From contig BDGG01000012.1 of the NCBI GenBank assembly GCA_001949185.1, positions 116,973 to 161,450 of the forward strand: a DNA stretch of 44,478 nt. Reading direction: 5' to 3'. Shown piece by piece: positions 19,895 to 30,000 of the stretch (positions are counted from its first letter, which is position 1; every line of letters begins with the position of its first letter). The notes beneath the pieces were generated by a model that made no database searches, had not been told where the DNA came from, and worked only from the letters and a program-made list of their open reading frames with translations. The position numbers and the translations under genes are program-made. Origin of the DNA: Ramazzottius varieornatus (Eukaryota; Tardigrada; Eutardigrada; Parachela; Ramazzottiidae).

Positions 19895-22613
19895 ATGACC
19901 AGGACATTTTTGCAACAGAACAAACCTCGTCATCTTCAAAACCATGTTTTACCACCGGTGCAGTCTCTTCCTCTTCGTTCGCTTGCCGCGGAGAATCTCA
20001 GGGTTATTTGGCGATGTGTTGCCGGTACGTTGCTCTTCATACCTTTCTGGTTGGCTTTCGGGTTCGCCCTTGCATTCGGAAATGCCATTGGCACCATCAT
20101 GTCATTTCTCAGCTCGACTAAGATACCTCAGATGGAGTCAGCCGATCTACTCTCGGCGCTCGACGCACTATGGGTGGCTCTACCCGACGTCAAGAACCCC
20201 CAACCAATCGCCTGTATCGTCATGAAGTTGGGCGATGATATCGTCATGAAAGACTTTGTAGATATATTGACGAATCGATTGCTCAACGTCAAGAATCCGA
20301 AAGGTCCTTCGCCCTTCATGTACATGCGTTTCCGGCAGAGACTGTATACCATCGGCTCACGGAATATCTTTGCTTTCTCACCGCGCTTTGATATCGCTAA
20401 TCATATCCATCAGATTCCACCGGATGTGGACGATATGGACGCTTTCATGTCATTCGTCAGTGGGTTACAAGGAACTCCGCTGGAGACGGACAAACCTTTA
20501 TGGGATATGCACGTCCGCACTGACTTCGGCCCCGATAAATCCGGAATATTGGTCTTTAGGTTTCATCAGTGTATCACCGATGGACAATCCATGATCCAAG
20601 CCTTATGTCGGGACATCCTCGACGGGGGAGACCTGATCTACCAGCAAATTCGGCCACGTTTTGGAGGAGTAACCTACGCTTCTCGCTTCTGTCAAGCGGT
20701 TTTTATGTCCGGCTACATATTCTTCACGGACCTCATTTCCGGTGGACCACCGGATTTGAACCTAATCAAGCATCCGGAGATGAAACTCAGCGGCAAGTAC
20801 GATGTCTTTTGGTCGGAGCCGGTCAATTGTAGTGTGATTCAAAGACTGAAGTCTATCACGCGGTGTCACTTCAACGACCTGTTCTTCACGGCGCTTGCGG
20901 CCACCATGAGGACTTATTGCAAGATGCACGGCATCTCCACACCGGCGGATATGACGGCCTGTTTCCCCATTGATCTTCGATCGGCAAAGGCCGAAGGCTT
21001 GAATGATATGTACTTGGGGAATCGGTTTGTCGTGGAGAAAATCCACTTGCCGGTTGGACAGGAAGCGGGCTTACCTATGTTGTGGAGGGTGAGGGATCAG
21101 ACGTATCAAATTCGACGGTCGTACCGGCATGTCGCTACGGACTTCCTTGTTAAGATTCTGGGGAAAGCATTGAGTCAAAAGCTGATGCACTCCATATGGA
21201 ATCGACATTTTAGTGGATGTACGTTACTCGTTAATAGGCAAGTTTCTTGCGTAAGTCTTCGACCAAGGGCAAATTTGGCAGCATTATCAAATCTAGCAGC
21301 AGCATTAGCAGCACTGTACATGTCTTAAAGTGGCGCACGCTACCAGTCAATAAAGTTGAAATCATGGGCCATTCGGCAATTGGACACGATCGCTTTCTCA
21401 AGTGGCATTCCCTTTCAGCCAGTAATGAAGTGAACGTGCGCCATTCGGGAAGACAGTCTTGTATTACGCGCGATAATACACGTTTCGATTGTTATTGAAG
21501 CTCTCAAATTTCAAGCACCCTTCTAGAGAAGCTTCGTGTTGGTCAGTTGACCGAATTGTCACTATATGGGCTTATTCTTTGTCTTGCAGTCTGGCTGGTC
21601 CAGAAGGTATCCTAACCGTGAACAAGTACACCCTGGAAGAGATGCGCATGTGGATACCGCCGCCTCATGAAATGGGCGTACCTCTGGCCATCAACGTCAT
21701 CTCCAACCTTGACCAAGTCCAGTTGGTCGTCGTAGCAGATACCGGTGTCATACAAGACGCCTTCTGGATCGCCATGGACTTCCCACACGAAGTGATGGCA
21801 TTGGGGAACCTCCTCAAGACACGTCGCGTGCCCGAGTCAGGTGGATCGAAGAGTGCGGAAGCCATGTCCGACGAAGACGCCGAACAAGCTGTCACGCAGT
21901 CACTGGGTGTACTCAAAGAACGCCTGATAAAGATTCAGATGAAGGTGAGGAAAATGAGGAAGAACCGAGATGACATAGGCAAGATTCCTGCTTTGTGGAA
22001 AACCTTCGGGTTGGAGCTACCTGCGGAAGGGGAGTCCAGTTCGAGCAGTTCCTTTTCCGGAAGTGACAGCGATTCAGAGTCAGGTTCTGGTGAAACTAGT
22101 AGTGGCGGTACATCTTCAGGCGACACTAGCTCGGCAAGTGGCGAAGAGTCAGGAAAGAGTAAGAGTGAAGGACAAACCGAGAAAAGTTCAGGTGACAAGT
22201 CAGAAAAGTCAGAAGATGGTTCAGGTTCGAAGACGAACTCGGTCAAAGTAGAAACCAAGAAGAAACTAAAACCCGACAAAAAGGAACCGAAAACCGCAAA
22301 TGGTCCGCCGGTACCTCTCGCTAGAGAGGAAGTATCGAAAGAGCCAGCTGGAGAGAGGAGGTTGTCCGGCGCACAAGCAACAGGTGCGAGGTTGATGGAA
22401 CGGCGCATGTCGATAAAGCCGACAATCTTCAGTGCGCCAAGGTCCAGGTCGGCGCTTGACAGTAAAGATCGGTCCGAGAGCGATTTTGACGCCTTAGCTC
22501 AGCGCAATCCTCAGACAAAACCTGGTCAAGTACCGCGAAGGAGGTCTTCACAAGCCGGAAGAACGATACCTTCGACCGTTCCTGCTGTAAATCGTATGAC
22601 CAGACCTCGGTGA
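19895..22613 (+). CDS. WSD1-type O-acyltransferase (wax synthase/DGAT family), 788 aa
   Basis: Related to wax ester synthase/diacylglycerol acyltransferases, membrane enzymes that acylate alcohols or diacylglycerol. Exons are 19895-21237 and 21590-22613. The join needs a GC-AG intron (AATAG|GCAAGT ... TTGCAG) and restores NSLAGPEG, the conserved second-domain motif. A transmembrane segment is near residues 45-75 (FIPFWLAFGFALAFGNAIG). The condensation-type active site reads FHQCITDGQSM; the family motif is HHxxxDG, so the second, catalytic His is replaced by Gln. Residues about 590-690 are extremely Ser/Gly/Glu-rich, and the tail is basic. Activity is therefore doubtful. Intron 1 carries tandem palindromic MITE units. 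Confidence 0.82.
21326..21466. mobile_element. Palindromic MITE, two tandem units (WSD1-like intron)
   Basis: The first unit starts AAAGTGGCGCACGCTACCAG and the second CTCAAGTGGCATTCCC; the distal half is GAACGTGCGCCATTCGGG. Each half-core is partly decayed. The element lies wholly within the GC-AG intron 21238-21589. Confidence 0.65.
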
Positions 22614-22886
22614 CGGAAGTCATCTCAGAATTCCATACTCCCTTATTTCTCCTTCTGTTTCGTTTTTCAAGCCTATAAGTTTCTTGTTTTCAGATCTTTG
22701 TCCTGGTTGAAATTTTTATTGCTATTGTCATTCTCCAGTATCGAGTGTCTGGTCAAATGAGTTTCAACGATAGCAACTGCCTTTACAACAAAAACTCAGA
22801 GAGAATTCAAAGAGGAAACTACTGTCACAGCTGTTCACGATGACAGCTCCTGGAAACGACAAGCGGGGAAAGACTTGTCAACTCGT

Positions 22887-24427
22887 CTAAACTGGAAGGC
22901 CCAGAACCGGAAATTCGAGTTCATCATTGCCTTCTTTGTGTTCGCCCATGGCTTCCGCTCCCACTTCCTCGTCAGCATCCATAGGCTCGGCTTCTCGTTC
23001 CGCGTTCTGCATGCGATTCAGCAGCTTCTCCACAGCACCAATACTTCCAAACAGCAGCTTGTCCGCTTCAACTTCCCGTTCTTTCTCAGCTTTCCATCTA
23101 TCTTCCCTGAATTTCCTCCTGCTTTTCTTCTGTGTGACATTCATCGTCGCACTGTGACAAGCTGGGCACGAGTCTCCCCACCACATTTCGCCATCGTACT
23201 CTTTTGGCAGTAGAACACAGCAAGCGCTGCGATGTTCATCCTCCCTGGCCGGAAGTTGGTCTCTCGCTTCTGCGCACAACTGGGCTCCCTCCACTTCCTT
23301 CAGCACTCTTTCCACAGCATGAATACACTTGGCCACCGGCTCTTGCCTCATACAGCGGACGCCCTGAACAAAGACTCGTGGCAGCAGGACCACAGAATAC
23401 GAGACAGATTTGAACGGTCGACCGTTATCGTCGACGAGAAGGAACAAAATCTGAGCTTGGTTCGCCACCAAATCATTAACGACCCACAAATCAGAAGGCA
23501 GCTCTACTCTCGACAATTTATCTTGCAAATCTGCAATGTCTTTCAAATTTGCTGGGTGATCGACTGGACAGCCACAGGGAAGGAAGTGCGCCCGTTCGAC
23601 GGTCTCGAGCAGGTCTTCCAGCTCTTTTCGGGACCTCACTTCAGTATTGTCGATAAAGAAGTCTTCTTTCTTAGTGGTAACTCTAGCGTTTAGACTACTG
23701 AGAAACGCCACAGACATGAGAGAGTGGCAAGGATCGTCCGGGTCTACGTACTCAAAAGTTACTTTGTGGGGCTTGAAACCTCGAAGGTCCAGAGCGATCC
23801 ATCTGTCGCTGGGTTTCTTGACGGTAGGGAGACTTGCGTGCAGATCAAGAAAACCATGCCACTCGTCAAAGGAGTTTCGGGTTGGCGAAAGCCGAACCAG
23901 TGTTGGGTCAACGTCTTTATGTAAAACGGGATACTCGATAAGCTTCTTACGAGTTTCTGCAAAGAATAATAATTTCAGTTAAATCGAGGTAAATGTAATC
24001 GAGCATACTGACGCATGACGTCATACATAATGTGCTATAATACTGTGCGTCATTAGTGACAGCGAATCGAAACTATTGACGCCATACAGCACCACTTACC
24101 TCGAATTCTTCTAGGTCTTTTGACTCGCGTTTTCGGACTGGTGTCCGGGACGCTTACGTAGTCGTTCATCAAAGGTCTGATCGTCGGGATGGCATGCTTG
24201 AGAAGTCTTCGTGTCACTGGATTGACGCAGTCTTCCGCAAAGTGTTTGTGGCAAATTGAGAAGGATATAGGAAAACGGATGCTTGGTTGGACACCGCAAA
24301 AATCCTTCCATGCTTGCAACACTCCTGCATTGGCCATTGGGGACGCATGGAGGTTGATGGTTGCAGTACCGTCGTTATCAGTTATACAGCCTCTCACGAA
24401 ACAGCGTCTTCCTTTGCGTCCACTCAT
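22887..24427 (-). CDS. THAP-domain protein, 465 aa, C-terminal region unknown
   Basis: Minus-strand exons 24100-24427 and 22887-23956 join in phase (donor GTAAGTGG, acceptor TTTGCAG). The N-terminal THAP zinc finger, a DNA-binding module shared with P-element transposase, is complete. It has the C-x4-C pair in RCFVRGC, Trp in LQAWKDFCG, the C-x2-H pair in CHKHFAEDC, and AIPTIRP, equivalent to AVPTIF. A basic stretch (KTRVKRPRRIR) follows. The remaining roughly 355 residues do not match a family I know. They include CGCPVDHP, a WWGDSCPAC Cys cluster and a Lys/Glu-rich helix near residues 400-440. AATAAA on the minus strand at 22715-22720 is a likely poly(A) signal. Tail-to-tail with the WSD1-like gene. 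Confidence 0.82.
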
Positions 24428-25143
24428 TGTCGATAAATTCCAGATACGCACTCCGGAGAACCCTCAAAATTCAAAAAATAAATAGGTGCAGTCGTATTCT
24501 AGCACAATACGACCAGCGATGGCCGGATCATATTTCCTCTTTTGACCGGTTCACAGCAGGCCGTACATGACAAATGGGTAATTTTTGATGTAAGGCTGGG
24601 TAAATCATCTGGCCATCGCTGTATTCTGTTCGTGGGCGCCTGGGCGGTGGGCCCCAAAGATGAAAGAACTCTCCGGGTCTCCCCTAGAAATCCAGGGGAT
24701 GGAGTTTGACCTAAAAAGTGAAGATACGATTTGGGAAATTACAGTACTGTAGGAGTGGAGAGAAGAGAGGAGAGAAGTGGAGAGTCTTCTGGATCAGCTA
24801 CAAAAAGTCCCTTCACGTTCTACATGTACGGGAGCCTCTGAACTCGCGGATATAGAAGATCGAGGAAGAAGCAGGCGAAACGTCGCTCCGCGTGATCCTG
24901 AAAGCAGGAGTGCAAGATTCGGTATTCCGGATTCTGGTAAGTGAAACTCTGTGCTTTTGCGATTTACAACGTGCCAAGTTAGAAGGTTCATGTGATAGGG
25001 GAGCTTGGGGCGTGCTAGAAGTTGTGCTGGAGGCCGCGTTCATCTTTCTCAGTTCCTTCTTGGACCCCGGGACTGCTGAGCTTGCTGTAGGACGTCGTCG
25101 TTAGTTTGCAGAGCAGTGTAGAATAACTATCGGAGTGCGCGAT
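24428..25143. promoter_or_regulatory. Divergent spacer, THAP gene / ELM2-SANT gene
   Basis: 716 bases between the two start codons. It contains a possible hAT-like MITE (24514-24621) and a short G/A-rich stretch (about 24755-24785). No other motif is clear; a 5' non-coding exon of the plus-strand gene may be here. Confidence 0.4.
24514..24621. mobile_element. 108-bp inverted-repeat element, possibly hAT-type
   Basis: The left end CAGCGATGGCCGGATCAT matches the complement of the right end (CAGCGATGGCCAGATGAT). CAG at the termini is usual for hAT, but the 8-bp flanks do not match each other, so the assignment is tentative. Confidence 0.5.
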
Positions 25144-26475
25144 ATGAATTACATTGGTGGAGGAACCAATCTCTCCTACAAAAATCGGGCGTTTAACTCC
25201 GCGCTGCGTGAATCCCAGCTGCCAGACGCACGACCGTTTGTACCACCAAACCCTAATGATCCGCTTCAAGAAGACTTCACGGACCAGGTGCGTGTGTGCA
25301 TTTTGGCAAACAGCTTTCCATTATTAGGAATGACTACGTTTATTTTCCTCTTCTAATTCTAGTGTCGACTGTGGAGTCCAGAATGTCTTCCAAGGATCAC
25401 GAAAGAAGCTGAAAGTCTAATCGAAGACTCTGCCTGTGCGGGGTACTCGGAAGACCAATCGCTGGCCGTATTATGGGTTAGCAAGTTCAACGTCAGGGTC
25501 GCCCGTGAGCGCCTCAGCAAATTCCGGAGTGTTTATGTTCCCAACTTCTCTCCCGCACAAGTGGAAATGTTCGACGAACTGATGGGTTCGTCCTTCGGCA
25601 AGAAATTTCATTTGTAAGAATGTTCCAAAATATTCAGTCGCCGAGATAAACGAAATTTATCTCCACGATTTCCTTTCTGATATTCCTCAAATGTCAGTGT
25701 TCGCGTTATTTCTTGGAGGTATCGTCAGCATCCCGTGATGGCGAGCCTGACCGTCAAAGAGTTAGTGAACTACTACTATTATCAGAAGCAGCAAAAGAAA
25801 CGACACAACCTCACAGACTACTTCCTGGATCGCTCAGTTACCTCCATGATTAGGCAGCGACTCGTCATAACGGACAAGCTAAAAGATCTTCGATTCTCTG
25901 TGGCCATTCGAGACCCCGAACAGAAGCTCAGATGTATAGGTTGCTATAAACGTCGAGGGAATATGTATAGGTACGATTGAAGTCAGTAGAAATCCCGATA
26001 GCTTACTTCGATGGTCTATGTGACATGTTACGTAATTTTTTTATGTCATATGCTTCTTGTTCGTGTCAGTTAACGTTGTCATGTCATATAACATTACACG
26101 ATGTATCGTTGCAGGGCGCAGAATAACGGTCAAGAAATTCAGCTCTGCGCCGGATGCTTTTCCCACTACCGCACCAACAAGAAACTTGCCAACGCTCCTC
26201 CCGTGGAGAAGATCGAAGTACCCTTCTCAAGTCCGGAAGAGCTGAAGGCACGTGCTGGAGCGACGGATGAGGAAACTTGTACGATCACCGTCAAAGCGCG
26301 ACATACGGGTCTTTGCCGTAAGTACCGTCGGGAAGTCCAAATATTGTCGGAAGCGCGACGAATCGCCCCTTCCGCAGCGGAGGTTAACGCTATCTTGACC
26401 GAAATAGATAATATTTTACAAATGGATCCACCCAGTGTGCCGGCAAATACTCCTTCAGTCATAACTATAGACTGA
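25144..26475 (+). CDS. ELM2-SANT zinc-finger corepressor (CoREST/MTA/RERE-like), 342 aa
   Basis: Exons 25144-25287, 25363-25613, 25698-25970 and 26115-26475 join in one frame. The N-terminus (GGGTNLSYKNRAFNSAL, then VPPNPND) fits an ELM2 domain, which recruits HDAC1/2. Residues about 75-170 resemble the ELM2 tail and a SANT domain: EDQSLAVLWVSKFNVRVA, VEMFDELMGSSFGKKFH, and the diagnostic VKELVNYYYYQKQQKKRH. A C-x2-C-x19-C-x2-C finger follows (CIGC...CAGC), similar in spacing to the GATA-type finger of MTA and RERE. The order ELM2-SANT-finger suits MTA/RERE, but no BAH domain is present. It probably acts in the nucleus as a histone deacetylase corepressor; subfamily uncertain. Confidence 0.75.
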
Positions 26476-27035
26476 ATGTTTTCTTACCAAAAATTTTTCC
26501 GTTTTCTTGACTGCGGCATTTATCTTCGATTAGTTTCAGTCTCACTGATAGTTTTCCAGATGTTGACGACTACCTCTTCTCTTCTGCGATACGACATACG
26601 CGAATTTACTTTGTCCTTAACTTATTCTCCTCATTTGTAACATGACTGTTTTTTAAGGGACGTAGCTCTTTGCATATACAGTGCCAACCTTTCCAGTACC
26701 GTGGAAGTTCTGTAGCCAGAACTGTTCAAACCATAACAAAATCACGGTCACGGTTGGGGAGTCGAGTCGGCTTCCGACGGCCTTCCGTGCGGGCATGTCA
26801 ACAGATTATCCAGTTTATTCTGCCCTTTCCCAAAAGCATCATTTTCGGATTAGTCGCGGTGGCGTGACTTCAAAAGGATGTGTGAACCTTCAAAAGGATC
26901 TGTTACCGGTATTCGATCGCCTTGGAAAGTGTCCCAACGGCCAGTGAGGTATTCATTCAGTTTACTGTTTGTCGACGGAGACATAGGAATATTGTGGAGT
27001 TTTCTTACCGCTGAGGGGAAGTTGGACATTCGATC
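26476..27035. other. Spacer before the receptor cyclase-like gene
   Basis: Expected to hold its promoter and probably a signal-peptide exon that I could not place. An 88-codon frame at 26681-26947 has no signal peptide and no recognised domain, so it is not called. Confidence 0.4.
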
Positions 27036-30000
27036 ATGCAGACTGTGCCGGACGTCACGTTGGTCACCTATGGGTCGATGGTGCCACTCTACCTGGCAGC
27101 TCTAGTTTTCAATCTCCCAGCAATTGAGATTGCCCTGGAAGACATCCGGGTCCGCTATCCTTTACTCCATTTCGACCTGGTAGTTCTGTCTAAGCAGGAC
27201 AACGTTTTGTGCGAAGACCTCGTAGCCAGCACCTACCTGGTGTCTGAGTACTACAACCGGAAGTGGGACCGAGAGAGCATCTTTACCATCCTTTTCAGCT
27301 CAGGTACTTCGTCGGTCCACATGGTCAGTCCTTTCTCACGATTCTCTCTGATTCGCAAACTAAATTTTGATGCTGTAGGATGTAACGAAGTCTACTCGTT
27401 GGCCCATCTGAGTCGAGGTATGAATTGGGCGGCCGGCAAACAAACCATACAAGATTGTCAGCCCAAGTGGCGCACGCCAGCAGCTAATAACAGTAATAAA
27501 GTGCGCCACTTGAGATAATGCAGTTGTACGTTGAAGCCTGTTGTCTGCCAACTTTCCAACTGAGTTTTGCGAGAAGTTCCAGGATACGGCACGTGTATTT
27601 GAAATGTGACGAGGAAAGTTTGTTATCGTTTCAGAGTGGAATACCTTGCTGTTGTCGACCGGAGTGGGTTTCTCCGACCTCCGGGACAAAGCAGCGTTTC
27701 CCACCACCCTACTCTTCAACGGGTCTCCGCAATTCGACGACTTTGCCGAAACGTTCTTGGCCCTGTGTTGGCGGTACTCGTGGACCAGCGCCGTCATCAT
27801 CTACAACGAGACGGACGGCAACCCCTTCTATCGGAAAATGACCGAAGCCATCAAAGCGCGGACGGAAACTGCCACGTCGAACGTCACAGTCTTCACCTTT
27901 CCTCAAAAGTCAAGGAAGTTCGTGAACGCTTCCGAAGAAGTCTTTGCCACAATCCTGCGCACAGCGAGAGCCGAAAGCCGAAGTAAATCTCGCAGCAAGT
28001 CCGAGTTCGAAAAGTACATGTGAGGTCCTCTAACGTCAGTTGCTATTTTTGTAGTTATCATGCTCGCCTTGTATCCCACTTATGTTAGGCAATTTATGGT
28101 AAGAATCCTATTTCGATTACAAGTAACGACAAAGGTTATTCGTCTCTACCCTGCTCACTCCTCAGATCGTGGCACACAGTATGAATATGACCGCTGGAAA
28201 TTTTGTAAGTAGGAAATTCTATCGGGTCGTCTTGGTCCTGGGACAGCCATTTCCGAATTGCTCAATCTTTCTACAGTTTTGCTGCAGTGGAGCTAAAGAG
28301 CGGCTTGAATTTTAGGTGTTCTTCCACTGTCAAGCCATCGAGAGCGTTCGGCGATTCGGTTTTCTGGCCTGGGACAACAACGATGAACACGATCATGTTG
28401 CACGCGAAGCATACCGGACTATATTCCAGCTATCGGGCGGATGCCACATGCGACAGGCGGATTACCGCTCGAAGCAACAGATCGTGAACAGGATCAAGAG
28501 CCGCACCATCCAGAAATATAATATCACCTTCCTGCCCAGAGAGCAGGTAAGCTTCGGTCTTGTCCCTACGGACTCTAATTGCTTCTGGTGGGTCCGAATT
28601 CGCATTCCGATAATTACGATAATTATCATGTGTTTTGCGACACACAGGTCAGCGACTTCGTGCTGTCAGCATACAACGCATTGCTCTTCTACGCCCAAGT
28701 GCTGAACGAAACATCGAGGTTACCTCAGCCTGACTACAGCGGTGAAGTCATCGCGAAGAAGTCCTGGAATCGGACATTCACCCTACCAAGCGGACCTGTC
28801 AGTTCCTGCACCAAGTCATCAGTTGGCAGCTCGGCAAACGAATTCGACAAAATTGCTGTTCCAAGTGGCGCATGTAATCAGTGTTGTTGGCTGACAACGT
28901 GCGTTACTTGGTAAAGCGATCTTGTCGAGTTTGTTCGGCCAAGTCCCAGTTTTCTGATCTTATCGGTGCCTGAACGACCCATTTTAATGGTCCGACAGGT
29001 GTATTTGGATAGTTCTGGAGAAAGACTATGGGACATTTGCGTCCGAGGTTTGCAAAAAAGCAGCTGGGACTTTGAGCCGGTCATGCGGTTCAGTACGCAA
29101 AGGCGGCGTTTGATCGACCACCGAGAGAACACGATTGAATGGCCCGAAGACTACTCTTGGCCTCCACCCAGCTCCCCGAAAACTCTCCTATCAAACAAGG
29201 AAGCGCTGGTATGGAGTAATCAGCTACCCGTTACCACAGCAGTCGTTCTGTTGTGTGTGGCGCTGTTGGTTCTGGGCATGGTCGTATCCACGGTTTGGTA
29301 CGAAGACTTAATAGTTTCAAAATAATACAACGATGCGTAGCCCGTACATAAGTCTTGCTCCCTGTTTCTATCAGGTTTCGAGAAAAGCACGGTCTACCTC
29401 GAGGCGATAGGTGGTGGAAGATACACAGGCACGAGATCGCCACCAAGGACGGAAGCGACGGGTTGTGCGCTTTTGTGGGTATTGTATACGGAGAGCAGAC
29501 ACTGTCATGGAATTTTCCTGGATGACACTCGATGGTGAGGTTATCTCATTGTTGAACCCCGTTTCAGATCCACAGCGAGGCTGAGGAGACGGTTGAATCT
29601 GGCTGGGGCCAGCAATGCTTCTACAAGGATAAGTTAGTGTCTTTGCGTCGCATTTCTACTACAGAAGACTTTCCTCCCAGCCGTTCGGCCCTCCGTCTGT
29701 TATGGCAGGTGCCAGCTGTGTAATGTTCACATCTCCCATCCGGGGTTAGCCCACTGATCAACGCCATTTTTTCTTCTAGATTCAAAGCTTAGACTGTACC
29801 AACCTGACAAAACTGTACGGCCTCTGTCTCGGCCACGATGAGCTCTTCTTTGTCTACGAAAACTGTGAGAAGGGCAACCTGATGAAACTACTGCAAACTT
29901 CCGCCTGTCACAACCCGGAAATCAAGTTGACACTGACGAATGACCTGATTGAAGTATGCCGTTTAACCTGTGCCCCTGTATCCGACATGCAAGAATGCAG

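Noticed and set aside
26681-26947. 88-codon frame before the receptor cyclase-like gene, considered as its first exon
   Set aside because: No signal peptide, and no phase-compatible donor joining it to the exon at 27036.
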